Origin: an uncultured Bacteroidota bacterium
GTDB lineage: Bacteria; Bacteroidota; Bacteroidia; Chitinophagales; Chitinophagaceae
Direction: 5' to 3'
Assembly (NCBI GenBank): GCA_937928385.1
Contig: CALEZD010000002.1
Span: 1 to 64,000, forward strand
Length of the DNA: 64,000 bases
Shown here: positions 17,082-25,649 of the stretch, piece after piece
How the letters are laid out: each line of letters starts with the position of its first letter
Position numbering within the stretch: the first letter of the stretch is position 1
Notes under the pieces: generated by a model
The model's database searches: none
Told to the model about the DNA's origin: nothing
The model's input: the letters and a program-made list of their open reading frames with translations, nothing else
Program-made: the position numbers and the translations under genes

Positions 17082-17966
17082 ATGTCAGGACAGCTAAAAG
17101 AGGTTCGTAATCGTATAAAATCAGTTACTTCTACACAGCAGATAACCAAGGCTATGAAGATGGTAAGTGCCGCAAAATTGCGCCGTGCCACCGATGCTAT
17201 TGTACAAATGCGCCCTTATGCAGAAAAGTTGCAGGACATGCTGAGTAATATAGTAAGTAATAGTACCGGCGATGTAGACCTGTCGTTGGCTGAAGAGCGT
17301 CCTGTTGAGCGTGTGTTATTTATTGCTATCACCAGCGACCGGGGACTGTGTGGTGGTTACAACGCCAATGTCATAAAAACTGTTCGCAAATCAGTAGCCG
17401 AAAAATACAGCGCACAATATGCAAATGGCAATGTTACCATACTACCTATAGGTAAAAAAGCTTATGAATATTTCACTAAGCACAACTATCCTGTAATAGC
17501 TGATTTCTGGACGACTTTTGCTGACCTGAGTTTTGATAATGTACGCAAAGCGGCAGTTTACGTTCAGGATGCCTTCCTCAAAAAAGAATTTGACAGGGTG
17601 GAGCTTGTGTACAGCAAATTTAAAAACGCCGCTACGCAGGAATTTGTAGCGGAAGCCTACTTGCCAATACCTAAGGTGGAAAATACGGGAGACAATACCG
17701 GCAAAGCAGATTACATATTCGAGCCATCAGAAGACGTACTGATACGTGAGCTGATGCCTAAAATATTGAACACGCAGGTATACAAGGCTATGCTGGATGC
17801 CAATGCATCGGAGCACGGCGCACGTATGACGGCTATGGATAAAGCCAGCGAAAACGCCAACGAATTGCTGCGCTCGCTGAAGATTTCTTACAACCGTGCC
17901 CGCCAGGCAGCCATTACTACCGAACTTACAGAGATAGTGAGCGGTGCCGCGGCCCTACAGGGATAA
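17082..17966 (+). CDS. atpG: ATP synthase F1 gamma subunit
   Basis: Central rotor stalk of F1Fo ATP synthase, 294 aa. The true start is ATG 17082: MSGQLKEVRNRIKSV and TQQITKAMKMVSAAKLRRA are the canonical gamma N-terminus. An open frame extends 115 codons upstream but is not gamma-like. Also seen are ITSDRGLCGGYN and the C-terminal helix ASENANELLRSLKISYNRAR with ITTELTEIVSGAAAL. It stands alone here: no atpA, atpH, atpD or atpC next to it, and it is flanked by pyk and a T9SS cargo gene. Confidence 0.95.
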   Translation: MSGQLKEVRNRIKSVTSTQQITKAMKMVSAAKLRRATDAIVQMRPYAEKLQDMLSNIVSNSTGDVDLSLAEERPVERVLFIAITSDRGLCGGYNANVIKTVRKSVAEKYSAQYANGNVTILPIGKKAYEYFTKHNYPVIADFWTTFADLSFDNVRKAAVYVQDAFLKKEFDRVELVYSKFKNAATQEFVAEAYLPIPKVENTGDNTGKADYIFEPSEDVLIRELMPKILNTQVYKAMLDANASEHGARMTAMDKASENANELLRSLKISYNRARQAAITTELTEIVSGAAALQG

Positions 17967-17991
17967 TAATCATATTTAAATACTATTTGGG

Positions 17992-18022
17992 AAACCGCTG
18001 TATAGCTATATGCAGCGGTTTT
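17992..18022 (+). terminator. Rho-independent terminator after atpG
   Basis: AACCGCTG and CAGCGGTT form a stem around a short AT-rich loop and are followed by TTCTT. The next gene starts 17 bases later. Confidence 0.7.
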
Positions 18023-18038
18023 CTTAATTTTAAGCAAA

Positions 18039-19913
18039 ATGAACCGGATGAACAGAGTTATAGTCGCTGTATTGTTGCTTAGTGTGTCGCATTTAGCTTA
18101 CGGGCAAAACGCGCGAAGCCATTCCTTCACAGCTAAACTTGAGGGGGTAGCTGTACTGAAAGATATTGAGGCAGACCCCTTTGACCCGCAGGTGCTTAAC
18201 CTGGAGGCACCCAACCCGGACGGGAATATAGATAAGATGAAACTGCGCGACGCGAAACTGGAATCGGCACAACGTTTTTCCAGGAGGATGTCTGATGCCT
18301 CGCGCACTGCACGTAAAACTACCGCAGCACCGTCCCCGATAGTAGCTCAGAATTTTGTGGCAGATTCGTTTGTGGGTATACCGCCTGATAATGATATGGC
18401 AATCTCCAGGTCCAATAAGATTGTTAACGTACTGAATAGCAGGATAACGGTGTTGGATGGCCAGGGGGGGGCTATGAGTATGCGTGTGGACTTAAAGTCT
18501 TTTTCTCAAAAAGTAGGATTGAACAGCATACTCAATGATTACAGGTATGACCCGAAAGTATTGTACGATGCAGAGGCAGACAGGTATATATGTGTGATGT
18601 TGAACAGTACAAACAGGAATAACTTTATAGTAATCGGGTTTACACTGTCCAATGACCCCGAGGGAGCATGGTCGTTTTATAAATTTCCGGGTGATTACAA
18701 AAATGATACGACATGGTTCGATTACCCGGCCATTGCTATTACTGATGACGAAATATTTCTAACAGGCAACAAAATAAAAGATAATGTAAGCTGGCAACTT
18801 GGTTTTAGCGAAACTGTGATATACCAGATAAATAAGTGGAACGGCTATGACAGCGCAGCTACATTGAATTATAAAATATGGGATGGTATCAATTTTGAAG
18901 GCAGGCCTATCCGTAACCTGTTTCCGGTAAAGGCAGGCTGGCTGCCTGACGGTAACGAGCAATACTTCCTATCTAACAGGAACTTTGATGTACAGAACGA
19001 TACTATATTCCTGGTGAAAGTGCCCGGCACTATTACTAATGGGGGGAATTTGACCATTCAGGCCCTGAAATCTCCGGTGCCTTATGGAGTGCCACCCAAC
19101 GGCAGGCAGCCCGATACATCGGTAGTATTGGCTACCAATGATGGACGTGTACTGGGTGCTTATGCCAATGCCGAGGAAATTCAGTTTGTGAGTACATCTA
19201 TTGATACCAATACCGGTTCGTCAGCTATATATCATGGTAAAATCAGTAATTATAGAACAAGCCCTGCTGTGTCATACGCGCAATTCATCAGTGTTGATAC
19301 GCTTGATTTCGGCTACCCCAATATCTCATTTGTAGGCAACGGCTGGGGCCTTAACCAGTCTATCATCACCTTCAACTATACAGGCCCGAATGACCACCCT
19401 GGCCTGTCTGCAGTATTGTATGATGCCAAAGACTATTCAGATATTATAAGGGTAAAGACAGGCGAAGGAAGTATAAAGAGGTTAGGCGGGAAAGAACAAC
19501 GCTGGGGGGATTATACAGGTTCGCAGGTTGACTTTAATTCATTTGGCTCTGTGTGGATAGTTGGGATATATGGCAGGGCGGATAGTCATTACGGTAACTG
19601 GATAGCTAAATTGAATTCTCCCGTATTAGGCGTGAAAGAAACAACTGTCAGCAGGGAAAAAGGTATTGTTTATCCTAACCCCGTAAATACTTATTTGTCG
19701 TATTCATTTACACTGCAAGAAGAAGCGCCGGTACACTTCACCATATATGATATAAACGGCAGGAAGGTGCATGAACTGATGTCTAAAAATTGTAAAAAAG
19801 GTAAAAACCTGATTCAATTTAATACAGCATCGTTACCTGCCGGCACTTATATATTAAAAGGTGCCTATGCTGAGGGCAGGGAAGTAATGGCCGAGCGTTT
19901 TGTGAAACAATAA
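18039..19913 (+). CDS. Secreted T9SS cargo protein
   Basis: Protein of 624 aa with a signal peptide (VIVAVLLLSVSHLAYGQ) and a C-terminal T9SS type A sorting domain starting at about residue 540 (GIVYPNPVNTYLS, LPAGTYILKG). Between them is a large beta-rich region with repeated short strands (FVADSFVGIPPDNDMAI, DPKVLYDAEADRYI, WFDYPAIAITDDEIF), in the style of a beta-propeller. I recognise no catalytic motif. It is probably a surface or secreted binding protein. The FtsX-like permease gene follows 12 bases after its stop, so the two may be co-transcribed. Confidence 0.85.
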   Translation: MNRMNRVIVAVLLLSVSHLAYGQNARSHSFTAKLEGVAVLKDIEADPFDPQVLNLEAPNPDGNIDKMKLRDAKLESAQRFSRRMSDASRTARKTTAAPSPIVAQNFVADSFVGIPPDNDMAISRSNKIVNVLNSRITVLDGQGGAMSMRVDLKSFSQKVGLNSILNDYRYDPKVLYDAEADRYICVMLNSTNRNNFIVIGFTLSNDPEGAWSFYKFPGDYKNDTTWFDYPAIAITDDEIFLTGNKIKDNVSWQLGFSETVIYQINKWNGYDSAATLNYKIWDGINFEGRPIRNLFPVKAGWLPDGNEQYFLSNRNFDVQNDTIFLVKVPGTITNGGNLTIQALKSPVPYGVPPNGRQPDTSVVLATNDGRVLGAYANAEEIQFVSTSIDTNTGSSAIYHGKISNYRTSPAVSYAQFISVDTLDFGYPNISFVGNGWGLNQSIITFNYTGPNDHPGLSAVLYDAKDYSDIIRVKTGEGSIKRLGGKEQRWGDYTGSQVDFNSFGSVWIVGIYGRADSHYGNWIAKLNSPVLGVKETTVSREKGIVYPNPVNTYLSYSFTLQEEAPVHFTIYDINGRKVHELMSKNCKKGKNLIQFNTASLPAGTYILKGAYAEGREVMAERFVKQ

Positions 19914-19925
19914 TATACATGAAGG

Positions 19926-21170
19926 ATGACAAGGTTGCTGTTTAATCTTAACCTGGCATACCGTGCTATACGTGGCAACCGGCTGCGGTCTGCTATCACC
20001 ATAGCTATAATAGCCCTTGGCATTACCGCCCTGATAGGGATATTGACATCTATCGAGGTAATGAAGGCCGGGGTATATACCAGCTTCAGCCAGATGGGCG
20101 CCAACAGTTTCCAGATAACAGGGGACATTATTAAGCAAAGGCGTTCACACGGCCTGCAAATAAGTGTGCGCGAAGGCAAGAATATAACATACCTGGAGGC
20201 GAAGGAATTTAAAAAACGATATGAATACCCGGCAGATGTCAGTATGTCTATGTCCGGTACCAGTATCGCTACTGTTAAATACGGCTCAGTAAAAACCAAC
20301 CCCAATATCAATACGATGGGTATTGATGAGGCTTACCTGAAAATATCGGATACGGATCTGGAAGCAGGCCGCGACTTCTCACAGTCAGAATTGCAGTTTG
20401 GCAGTGCTGTGTGCATATTGGGCAATGGCGTGGCAACAACATTGTTTGGCAGCAGGTATAAAGGTGCAGTAGGAAAAACAGTTTCCATAGGCGATACTAA
20501 GTATGTGGTGGTAGGTATTGCAGAATCGAAAGGGGGCAGTATGATTATGAATGCAGACAACCTGATTTTTTTGCCATTGGAAAATGCCAGGGCTGTATAT
20601 GGTACGGATAATGAGCGATATGTGCTGAACGTGATGGTGGATGACATAACCAATAAAGATATGGCGCAGCAGGAAGCGGAAGGCTTATTCAGGGTAATAA
20701 GAAAACTGCCTGTTGAAATGGAGAATAATTTTACGATACAACAGAACGACAGCCTGGCCAGTATGCTGATAGATAGTATCAGTGTCATCAGTTGGGCGGC
20801 GTTGTTTATCGGTATTATCACGTTACTTGGTTCAGTTATCGGGCTTATGAATATTATGCTGGTATCGGTGGCGGAACGTACCCGCGAAATAGGTATTAAT
20901 AAAGCTTTAGGTGCTAGGGCATCAACCATCAAGCAACAGTTTCTTACTGAATCGGTATTGATAAGCCTGATAGGCGGGGTGACAGGCATAATACTGGGTA
21001 TATTGATTGGCAACCTGTTCGGCCTGCTGTTTGAAACTGCATTCATTGTGCCCTGGGGCTGGATAATCATGGGCATCAGCCTGTGTACCATTGTGGGAGT
21101 AATATCCGGTATATACCCGGCTTTAAAAGCTTCAAGGTTAGACCCCATTGTCGCATTAAGATACGAGTAA
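19926..21170 (+). CDS. MacB/FtsX-type ABC transporter permease
   Basis: Protein of 414 aa with the MacB layout: one N-terminal membrane helix (SAITIAIIALGITALIGIL), a large periplasmic MacB_PCD domain, then three C-terminal helices of the FtsX domain (VAERTREIGINKALGA, LTESVLISLIGGVTGIILG, GIYPALKASRLDPIVALRYE). It should work with a LolD/MacB-type ATPase, which is not encoded next to it. Likely substrates are lipoproteins, peptides or toxic compounds, not decidable here. rsgA follows after 10 bases. Confidence 0.9.
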   Translation: MTRLLFNLNLAYRAIRGNRLRSAITIAIIALGITALIGILTSIEVMKAGVYTSFSQMGANSFQITGDIIKQRRSHGLQISVREGKNITYLEAKEFKKRYEYPADVSMSMSGTSIATVKYGSVKTNPNINTMGIDEAYLKISDTDLEAGRDFSQSELQFGSAVCILGNGVATTLFGSRYKGAVGKTVSIGDTKYVVVGIAESKGGSMIMNADNLIFLPLENARAVYGTDNERYVLNVMVDDITNKDMAQQEAEGLFRVIRKLPVEMENNFTIQQNDSLASMLIDSISVISWAALFIGIITLLGSVIGLMNIMLVSVAERTREIGINKALGARASTIKQQFLTESVLISLIGGVTGIILGILIGNLFGLLFETAFIVPWGWIIMGISLCTIVGVISGIYPALKASRLDPIVALRYE

Positions 21171-21180
21171 ACAACAACGA

Positions 21181-22116
21181 ATGCCTGAACAGAAAGGACT
21201 GGTATATAAATCGACAGGAAGCTGGTACCTGGTGCGCGACGAACAAGGCAATTTCCTGAACGCAAGGGTAAAAGGTAAACTGAAAATAGATGAGGATATA
21301 TCGTCGAGCAACCCCATTGCCGTGGGGGACTATGTGTTGTACGATGTAGAAAACACCGATGATAAATCAGGTATCATACATACGGTAACAGACAGGCATA
21401 ATTATATTGTAAGGGTATCGCCACAGAACAGGAATCAGAAACATATTGTGGCAGCCAATATAGACGTTGCATTAGTCATGGCTGCTATTGCAAGCCCTCG
21501 TACATCTACCGGGTTTGTTGACAGATTTTTGGTAACCGCGGAAGCCTATCATATACCCGCCATCATTGTGATTAATAAAATTGACCTGTTGAATACCAAG
21601 CAGCAAGCTGCGCTGGAGGAATGGAAGGGTATATATACTAATGCAGGTTACGAGGTGTTTGCATTATCAGCTACAAACAAAGAAGATGTAGGTGTAATAG
21701 CTGAAAGGCTAAAAGGGTTGACTACTCTGTTTAGCGGACATTCCGGTGTAGGGAAGAGTACATTGATCAATCAACTGATACCGGGAAAGGAACTCAAAAC
21801 AAAAGAGATTTCTGACTGGAGCGGTAAAGGACAGCACACCACGACTTTTGCTGAAATGTTTGATATGCCCGGCGGAGGCAGAATAATTGATACGCCCGGT
21901 GTAAAAGAATTCGGACTCATAGATTTTGAAAAAGAGGAATTGGCCCAGTACTTCCCCGAGATGCGTGCATTGATGAGCAGATGCAGGTTTAATAACTGCC
22001 TGCATATTAATGAACCGGGCTGTGCTGTAAAAGAAGCTGTAATGAACGGCAAATTGTCCACAGAGCGGTATGCAAATTACCTGGCGATATTAGACAGTAT
22101 AGAAAAGAAATGGTAA
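21181..22116 (+). CDS. rsgA: Ribosome small-subunit-dependent GTPase A
   Basis: Circularly permuted GTPase that checks late 30S assembly, 311 aa. An N-terminal OB fold (GLVYKSTGSWYLVRD) precedes a GTPase domain with the motifs in permuted order: NKID (about residue 131), then GHSGVGKST (187-195), then DTPGVKEFG. A C-terminal zinc site is CRFNNCLHINEPGC. It sits in a run of rightward genes with very short gaps. Confidence 0.95.
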   Translation: MPEQKGLVYKSTGSWYLVRDEQGNFLNARVKGKLKIDEDISSSNPIAVGDYVLYDVENTDDKSGIIHTVTDRHNYIVRVSPQNRNQKHIVAANIDVALVMAAIASPRTSTGFVDRFLVTAEAYHIPAIIVINKIDLLNTKQQAALEEWKGIYTNAGYEVFALSATNKEDVGVIAERLKGLTTLFSGHSGVGKSTLINQLIPGKELKTKEISDWSGKGQHTTTFAEMFDMPGGGRIIDTPGVKEFGLIDFEKEELAQYFPEMRALMSRCRFNNCLHINEPGCAVKEAVMNGKLSTERYANYLAILDSIEKKW

Positions 22117-22129
22117 AACAGAACCCAGT

Positions 22130-22432
22130 ATGGTACTATACAATGTAACGATTAAGATTAATCATGATGCAGAACAAGAGTGGCTGCAATGGATGAAAAA
22201 TGAGCATATCCCTGAACTGATGAGTACAGGCCTGTTTGTTGATTCTAAATTGTTTCGACTGTTGGATGTTGATGATGCTGAAGGAGTAACCTACGCAGCA
22301 CAATACTTTTGCAAAAACATGGAAGATTACAAGAGCTATATATCTGCGTATTCAGCTGCCATGAGGGCGAAGGGCATAGAAAAGTTTGGAGACAGGTTTG
22401 TTGCATTCCGCACCATAATGGAACAGGTGTAG
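22130..22432 (+). CDS. DUF4286 family protein
   Basis: Protein of 100 aa with the DUF4286 pattern: VLYNVTIKINHDAEQEWLQW, NEHIPELMSTGLF, then YAAQYFC and a C-terminal FGDRFVAFRTIME. These are ferredoxin-like (dimeric alpha-beta barrel) folds of unknown function, widespread in Bacteroidota. It starts 13 bases after rsgA and is probably in the same transcript. Confidence 0.85.
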   Translation: MVLYNVTIKINHDAEQEWLQWMKNEHIPELMSTGLFVDSKLFRLLDVDDAEGVTYAAQYFCKNMEDYKSYISAYSAAMRAKGIEKFGDRFVAFRTIMEQV

Positions 22433-22533
22433 GAGGTTGAATAACAATACCCTGAAATGCTTACTGTACGGGAGTTTCCATATAGCAAATTTCTTGCCAA
22501 TATGTTCAAATGGTTGATAAATAAGGGTTCCGG

Positions 22534-22548
22534 GGGGTAAAATACCCC
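22534..22548 (+). terminator. Possible weak terminator after DUF4286
   Basis: GGGGTA and TACCCC pair around an AAA loop, followed by GTTT only. It lies 100 bases past the DUF4286 stop in a 276-base gap that otherwise holds the HU promoter. Confidence 0.35.
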
Positions 22549-22630
22549 GTTTAATCACCGATTTTGTGAATAAACTGTGGAAAGCCCATGCTGGCAAGGC
22601 TTTTAACGAATAAAAAAACCTTGCGGGATA

Positions 22631-22661
22631 TTTGGAACTGACCCAAACGTGAGTATATTTG
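22631..22661 (+). promoter_or_regulatory. HU promoter, exact Bacteroidota consensus
   Basis: TTTG (22631-22634), a 19-base spacer and TATATTTG (22654-22661) match the Bacteroidota housekeeping promoter exactly. The HU ATG is 47 bases downstream, leaving an A-rich leader. Confidence 0.8.
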
Positions 22662-22708
22662 CTTCAACACGAAACAAATTTTTATTTACAACCAAACACA
22701 CTGAGTCT

Positions 22709-22990
22709 ATGAACAAAGCTGAATTGATTGACAAAGTTGCAAAAGATGCAGGCATTACTAAGACACAAGCTAATGATGCATTGGATTCTTTCACAGGATC
22801 GGTTACTGCCGCTCTGAAGAAAGGAGACCGCGTTACGCTGGTAGGTTTCGGTACATTTTCTGTATCTGAGCGTTCTGCACGTAATGGCCGTAACCCCCAA
22901 ACAGGTGAGGTTATCAAAATTAAAGCACGTAAAGTGCCTAAATTTAAGGCTGGTAAAGAATTTGCTACTAAGATCAGCGGTAAGAAATAA
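22709..22990 (+). CDS. HU-family DNA-binding protein
   Basis: Nucleoid protein of 93 aa, from ATG 22709; an in-frame extension of 20 codons upstream would start inside the promoter leader. The family pattern is clear: MNKAELIDKVAKDAGITKTQ, VGFGTFSVSERSARNGRNPQ with the DNA-intercalating Pro in RNPQTG, and KFKAGKEF. It bends DNA non-specifically. It has its own promoter and terminator, so it is a single-gene transcript. Confidence 0.95.
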   Translation: MNKAELIDKVAKDAGITKTQANDALDSFTGSVTAALKKGDRVTLVGFGTFSVSERSARNGRNPQTGEVIKIKARKVPKFKAGKEFATKISGKK

Positions 22991-23010
22991 TCAACCGTTT
23001 GTCTTAACAA

Positions 23011-23044
23011 AAAAAGGCATGTAACGTGAGTTTCATGCCTTTTT
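23011..23044 (+). terminator. Rho-independent terminator after HU
   Basis: AAAAAGGCATG (23011-23021) pairs with CATGCCTTTTT (23034-23044). Confidence 0.85.
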
Positions 23045-23078
23045 CGTATTTTAGCATCCTAATTTAAAAAACAAGAAC

Positions 23079-23192
23079 ATGGGAAGAGGCGACAAGCGCA
23101 CGAAAAAGGGCAAGATATTCATGGGGTCATTTGGTGTAAGCCGCCCCGCACGCCCCAAAAAGGCAGACAAAAAAGCTGAGAAGAAAGCTTAA
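23079..23192 (+). CDS. 30S ribosomal protein THX
   Basis: A 37-residue basic protein found by hand. MGRGDKRTKKGKIFMGSFGV followed by SRPARPKK is the THX pattern, a small peptide that sits in the head of the 30S subunit and is common in Bacteroidota. It lies between the HU terminator and its own strong terminator, 23 bases downstream. Confidence 0.92.
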   Translation: MGRGDKRTKKGKIFMGSFGVSRPARPKKADKKAEKKA

Positions 23193-23215
23193 GTCATAAA
23201 AGCCATAAAAAAATT

Positions 23216-23242
23216 ACCGTTCCGGATACGAACGGTTTTTTT
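23216..23242 (+). terminator. Rho-independent terminator after THX
   Basis: ACCGTTC (23216-23222) and GAACGGT (23230-23236) around a 7-base loop, followed by a T run. Confidence 0.9.
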
Positions 23243-23356
23243 GTGCCTGTAATTAATTCGTTAACGGCTATATACAGGCTACCTGTTTTATGTATTTTAC
23301 AATATGTTTGCCGCCTCTGCACCTGCAGGGGATAACATTTATAAGTATAAACTGAT

Positions 23357-24343
23357 ATGCAGATGTCATTGTTTCACACAGAGGATATAAGTCAATCATC
23401 ATTTTTGGTAACCGGTGGTGCCGGTTTTATTGGTTCTCATATAACTGAGTATTTATTGAAGAATGGTGCCGGCAAGGTACGTGTGCTGGATAACCTGGCC
23501 ACTGGGCTTAAAAAGAATATTGACCTGTTCACAGGTTACAGCAATTACGAGTTTATAGAAGGTGATATCCGCGACCCCGAAGTATGCCGCAAAGCATGCG
23601 AAGGTATAGATTATGTGAGCCACCAGGCGGCATTGGGTTCTGTACCACGCTCTATAAAAGATCCCATAACGAGTAATGATGTAAACGTAGGGGGCTTTGT
23701 GAATATGCTGACGGCTGCCAAAGATGCGGGAGTAAAAACATTTGTATATGCTTCTTCTTCATCAGTATATGGCGATGAGCCTAACCTGCCCAAACGTGAA
23801 GAAAAGGTAGGTAATCCGTTGTCTCCTTATGCGGTTACCAAAAAGGCGAATGAATTATATGCAGGTGTGTTTGCAGAACTATACGGTATGAAGCTGGTGG
23901 GGTACAGGTATTTCAATGTATTCGGCCCCAGGCAAGACCCTGATGGCCCTTATGCAGCAGTAATACCCTTGTTTGTTAGCGGTATTATGAAGAAAGAACC
24001 TGTATATATAAATGGGGACGGAGAGCAGACACGTGATTTTACCTTTGTAGACAATGCTGTGCAGGCTAATGTACGGGGGATGTTGACTAAAAATGAAGAA
24101 GCCTTCGGGAAGGTCTATAATATAGCAGTTGGTGAAAATTTCTCAGTTAATTTCTTATACAACGAGATACGTGATATTCTGAAAGCAGACCATGAAGCTA
24201 CATACCGTGAGCCAAGAGCCGGTGATGTGCGTAATTCGCTGGCAGATATTTCTCTTGCACGAAACCTGTTGGGCTATGAACCCACCAAACGCTTTATGGA
24301 CGGGCTCGTACAGACGGTGGAATTCTTTAAGGCAATGAATTAA
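23357..24343 (+). CDS. NAD-dependent sugar-nucleotide 4-epimerase (WbpP/Gne-like)
   Basis: Extended short-chain dehydrogenase, 328 aa. The NAD-binding VTGGAGFIGSH, the catalytic Ser in YASSSSVYGD, YxxxK in YAVTKK, and the sugar-binding YFNVFGPRQDPDGPYAAVIP are present. Similarity is closest to UDP-N-acetylglucosamine 4-epimerases of polysaccharide loci; UDP-glucuronate epimerase is an alternative. It points toward the glycosyltransferase genes, overlapping the stop of the first by 4 bases, and probably supplies a precursor for that locus. Confidence 0.85.
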   Translation: MQMSLFHTEDISQSSFLVTGGAGFIGSHITEYLLKNGAGKVRVLDNLATGLKKNIDLFTGYSNYEFIEGDIRDPEVCRKACEGIDYVSHQAALGSVPRSIKDPITSNDVNVGGFVNMLTAAKDAGVKTFVYASSSSVYGDEPNLPKREEKVGNPLSPYAVTKKANELYAGVFAELYGMKLVGYRYFNVFGPRQDPDGPYAAVIPLFVSGIMKKEPVYINGDGEQTRDFTFVDNAVQANVRGMLTKNEEAFGKVYNIAVGENFSVNFLYNEIRDILKADHEATYREPRAGDVRNSLADISLARNLLGYEPTKRFMDGLVQTVEFFKAMN

Positions 24344-25587
24344 TCTTCTTCAAGATTGGAAGACACCGGGCGAATGGGCTGTTTGCGATAATCAACACCT
24401 GCCATAGCCAGCTGGTCGTAGTAATAAGCTGACATATCTTTTACTAATCGCTGGTATGAGTAATGGGTCTGTGCGAATGTGCGGCCCAACTGCCCGAAGT
24501 AGTTTCTCTTATCAGGGTTGGTGATGAGTTTCAGCAGGGCTTCGGCAAACGTGTCTGCATCGCCGGGCTCGGTGATGTAGCCTGTCTGGTTATCTGTTAC
24601 CACATCTTTTACGCCGCCTACATTGGTAGATACAACCGGGCGCGCTGCTGCCTGTGCTTCTATCAGCGATACGGGTGTTCCTTCGTTATGAGAAGTAAGG
24701 GCAACTATATCCAACCCGGAAAGTACATAGTCCATTTCTGTTTGCCATGATGTACATAATGCAGTAGCCTCACGCGGGTCAACGGGATAATAGGTGTAAT
24801 CAATACCGGCAGCGGCAAATTCAGCTTCCATTTGAGGGCGCATATCGCCATCGCCTATTATTACAAACTTTACTGGCAATGAAGTACGGTCCAATACTTT
24901 TTTAGCAGCGGCCACAAACAGGCTGTGGTTCTTTACGGGTACTACACGGCCTATGATGCCAATAGCTATATCATCTGGTTTCAGGTCAAACTGTTTCCTG
25001 AATTCAGCACGTTTAACATCCTGCTGCACCTGGAATTTATCTAAGTCCAGCCCCAAGGGGATGATTTTTATTTTCTTTTCATCGCAGATATGGTACACAT
25101 TGGCCAGCTCGTGTTTCTGGGTTTCGCTGATGGCTACGATACCAGTTGAACGTCGTGCCAGGTAGCGCTCTATCTGTATGAATGTATTGGTCTTGAACTT
25201 GCTGAAGTAACTATGGAACACATGGCCGTGAAAAGTATGCAGTATCACGGGCACCTTACATGCATCAGCCGCCAGCCTGCCTATTACGCCCGATTTGGCA
25301 GCATGTGTATGCACTATGTCCGGCCGGAACTTTTCAATCAGTTTTTTTATTTTCTGGTAGGCGTAGCCATCGTTCAGCGGGCTGATGTCCCTTTTCATTT
25401 CAGGTACTACCACAGGGTTCAGGCCCAGGTTGGTAATCAAGTGGTCAGCATCCTGCTCATGGCTGTCTTTATCGCCTATCACCAGCATGGTTTCAAATTC
25501 TGGTGCCATGTATTTGGTCAGGTAAGTGACGTTGATAGCTGGGCCTCCTATGATTAACCTGTTATGTATGCGTAATACCCTCGGCAT
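24340..25587 (-). CDS. GT4-type glycosyltransferase
   Basis: GT-B fold retaining glycosyltransferase, 415 aa. I use ATG 25587 (MPRVLRIHNRLIIGG); the longer frame would run back into asnB. The N-domain has HTHAAKSGVIGRLA and HTFHGHVFHSYF, and the nucleotide-sugar C-domain has IIGRVVPVKNH and the EX7E-type SHNEGTPVSLIEAQA. Cytoplasmic, transferring a sugar to a lipid-linked acceptor. It is the last gene of the leftward run, 62 bases after asnB. Confidence 0.88.
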   Translation of the reverse strand: MPRVLRIHNRLIIGGPAINVTYLTKYMAPEFETMLVIGDKDSHEQDADHLITNLGLNPVVVPEMKRDISPLNDGYAYQKIKKLIEKFRPDIVHTHAAKSGVIGRLAADACKVPVILHTFHGHVFHSYFSKFKTNTFIQIERYLARRSTGIVAISETQKHELANVYHICDEKKIKIIPLGLDLDKFQVQQDVKRAEFRKQFDLKPDDIAIGIIGRVVPVKNHSLFVAAAKKVLDRTSLPVKFVIIGDGDMRPQMEAEFAAAGIDYTYYPVDPREATALCTSWQTEMDYVLSGLDIVALTSHNEGTPVSLIEAQAAARPVVSTNVGGVKDVVTDNQTGYITEPGDADTFAEALLKLITNPDKRNYFGQLGRTFAQTHYSYQRLVKDMSAYYYDQLAMAGVDYRKQPIRPVSSNLEED

Positions 25588-25649
25588 GTAACTTTTTAGT
25601 TGTGCAATGATACAATAATTTGATTGCTCGTCCAACCGGTAACCGGCTG

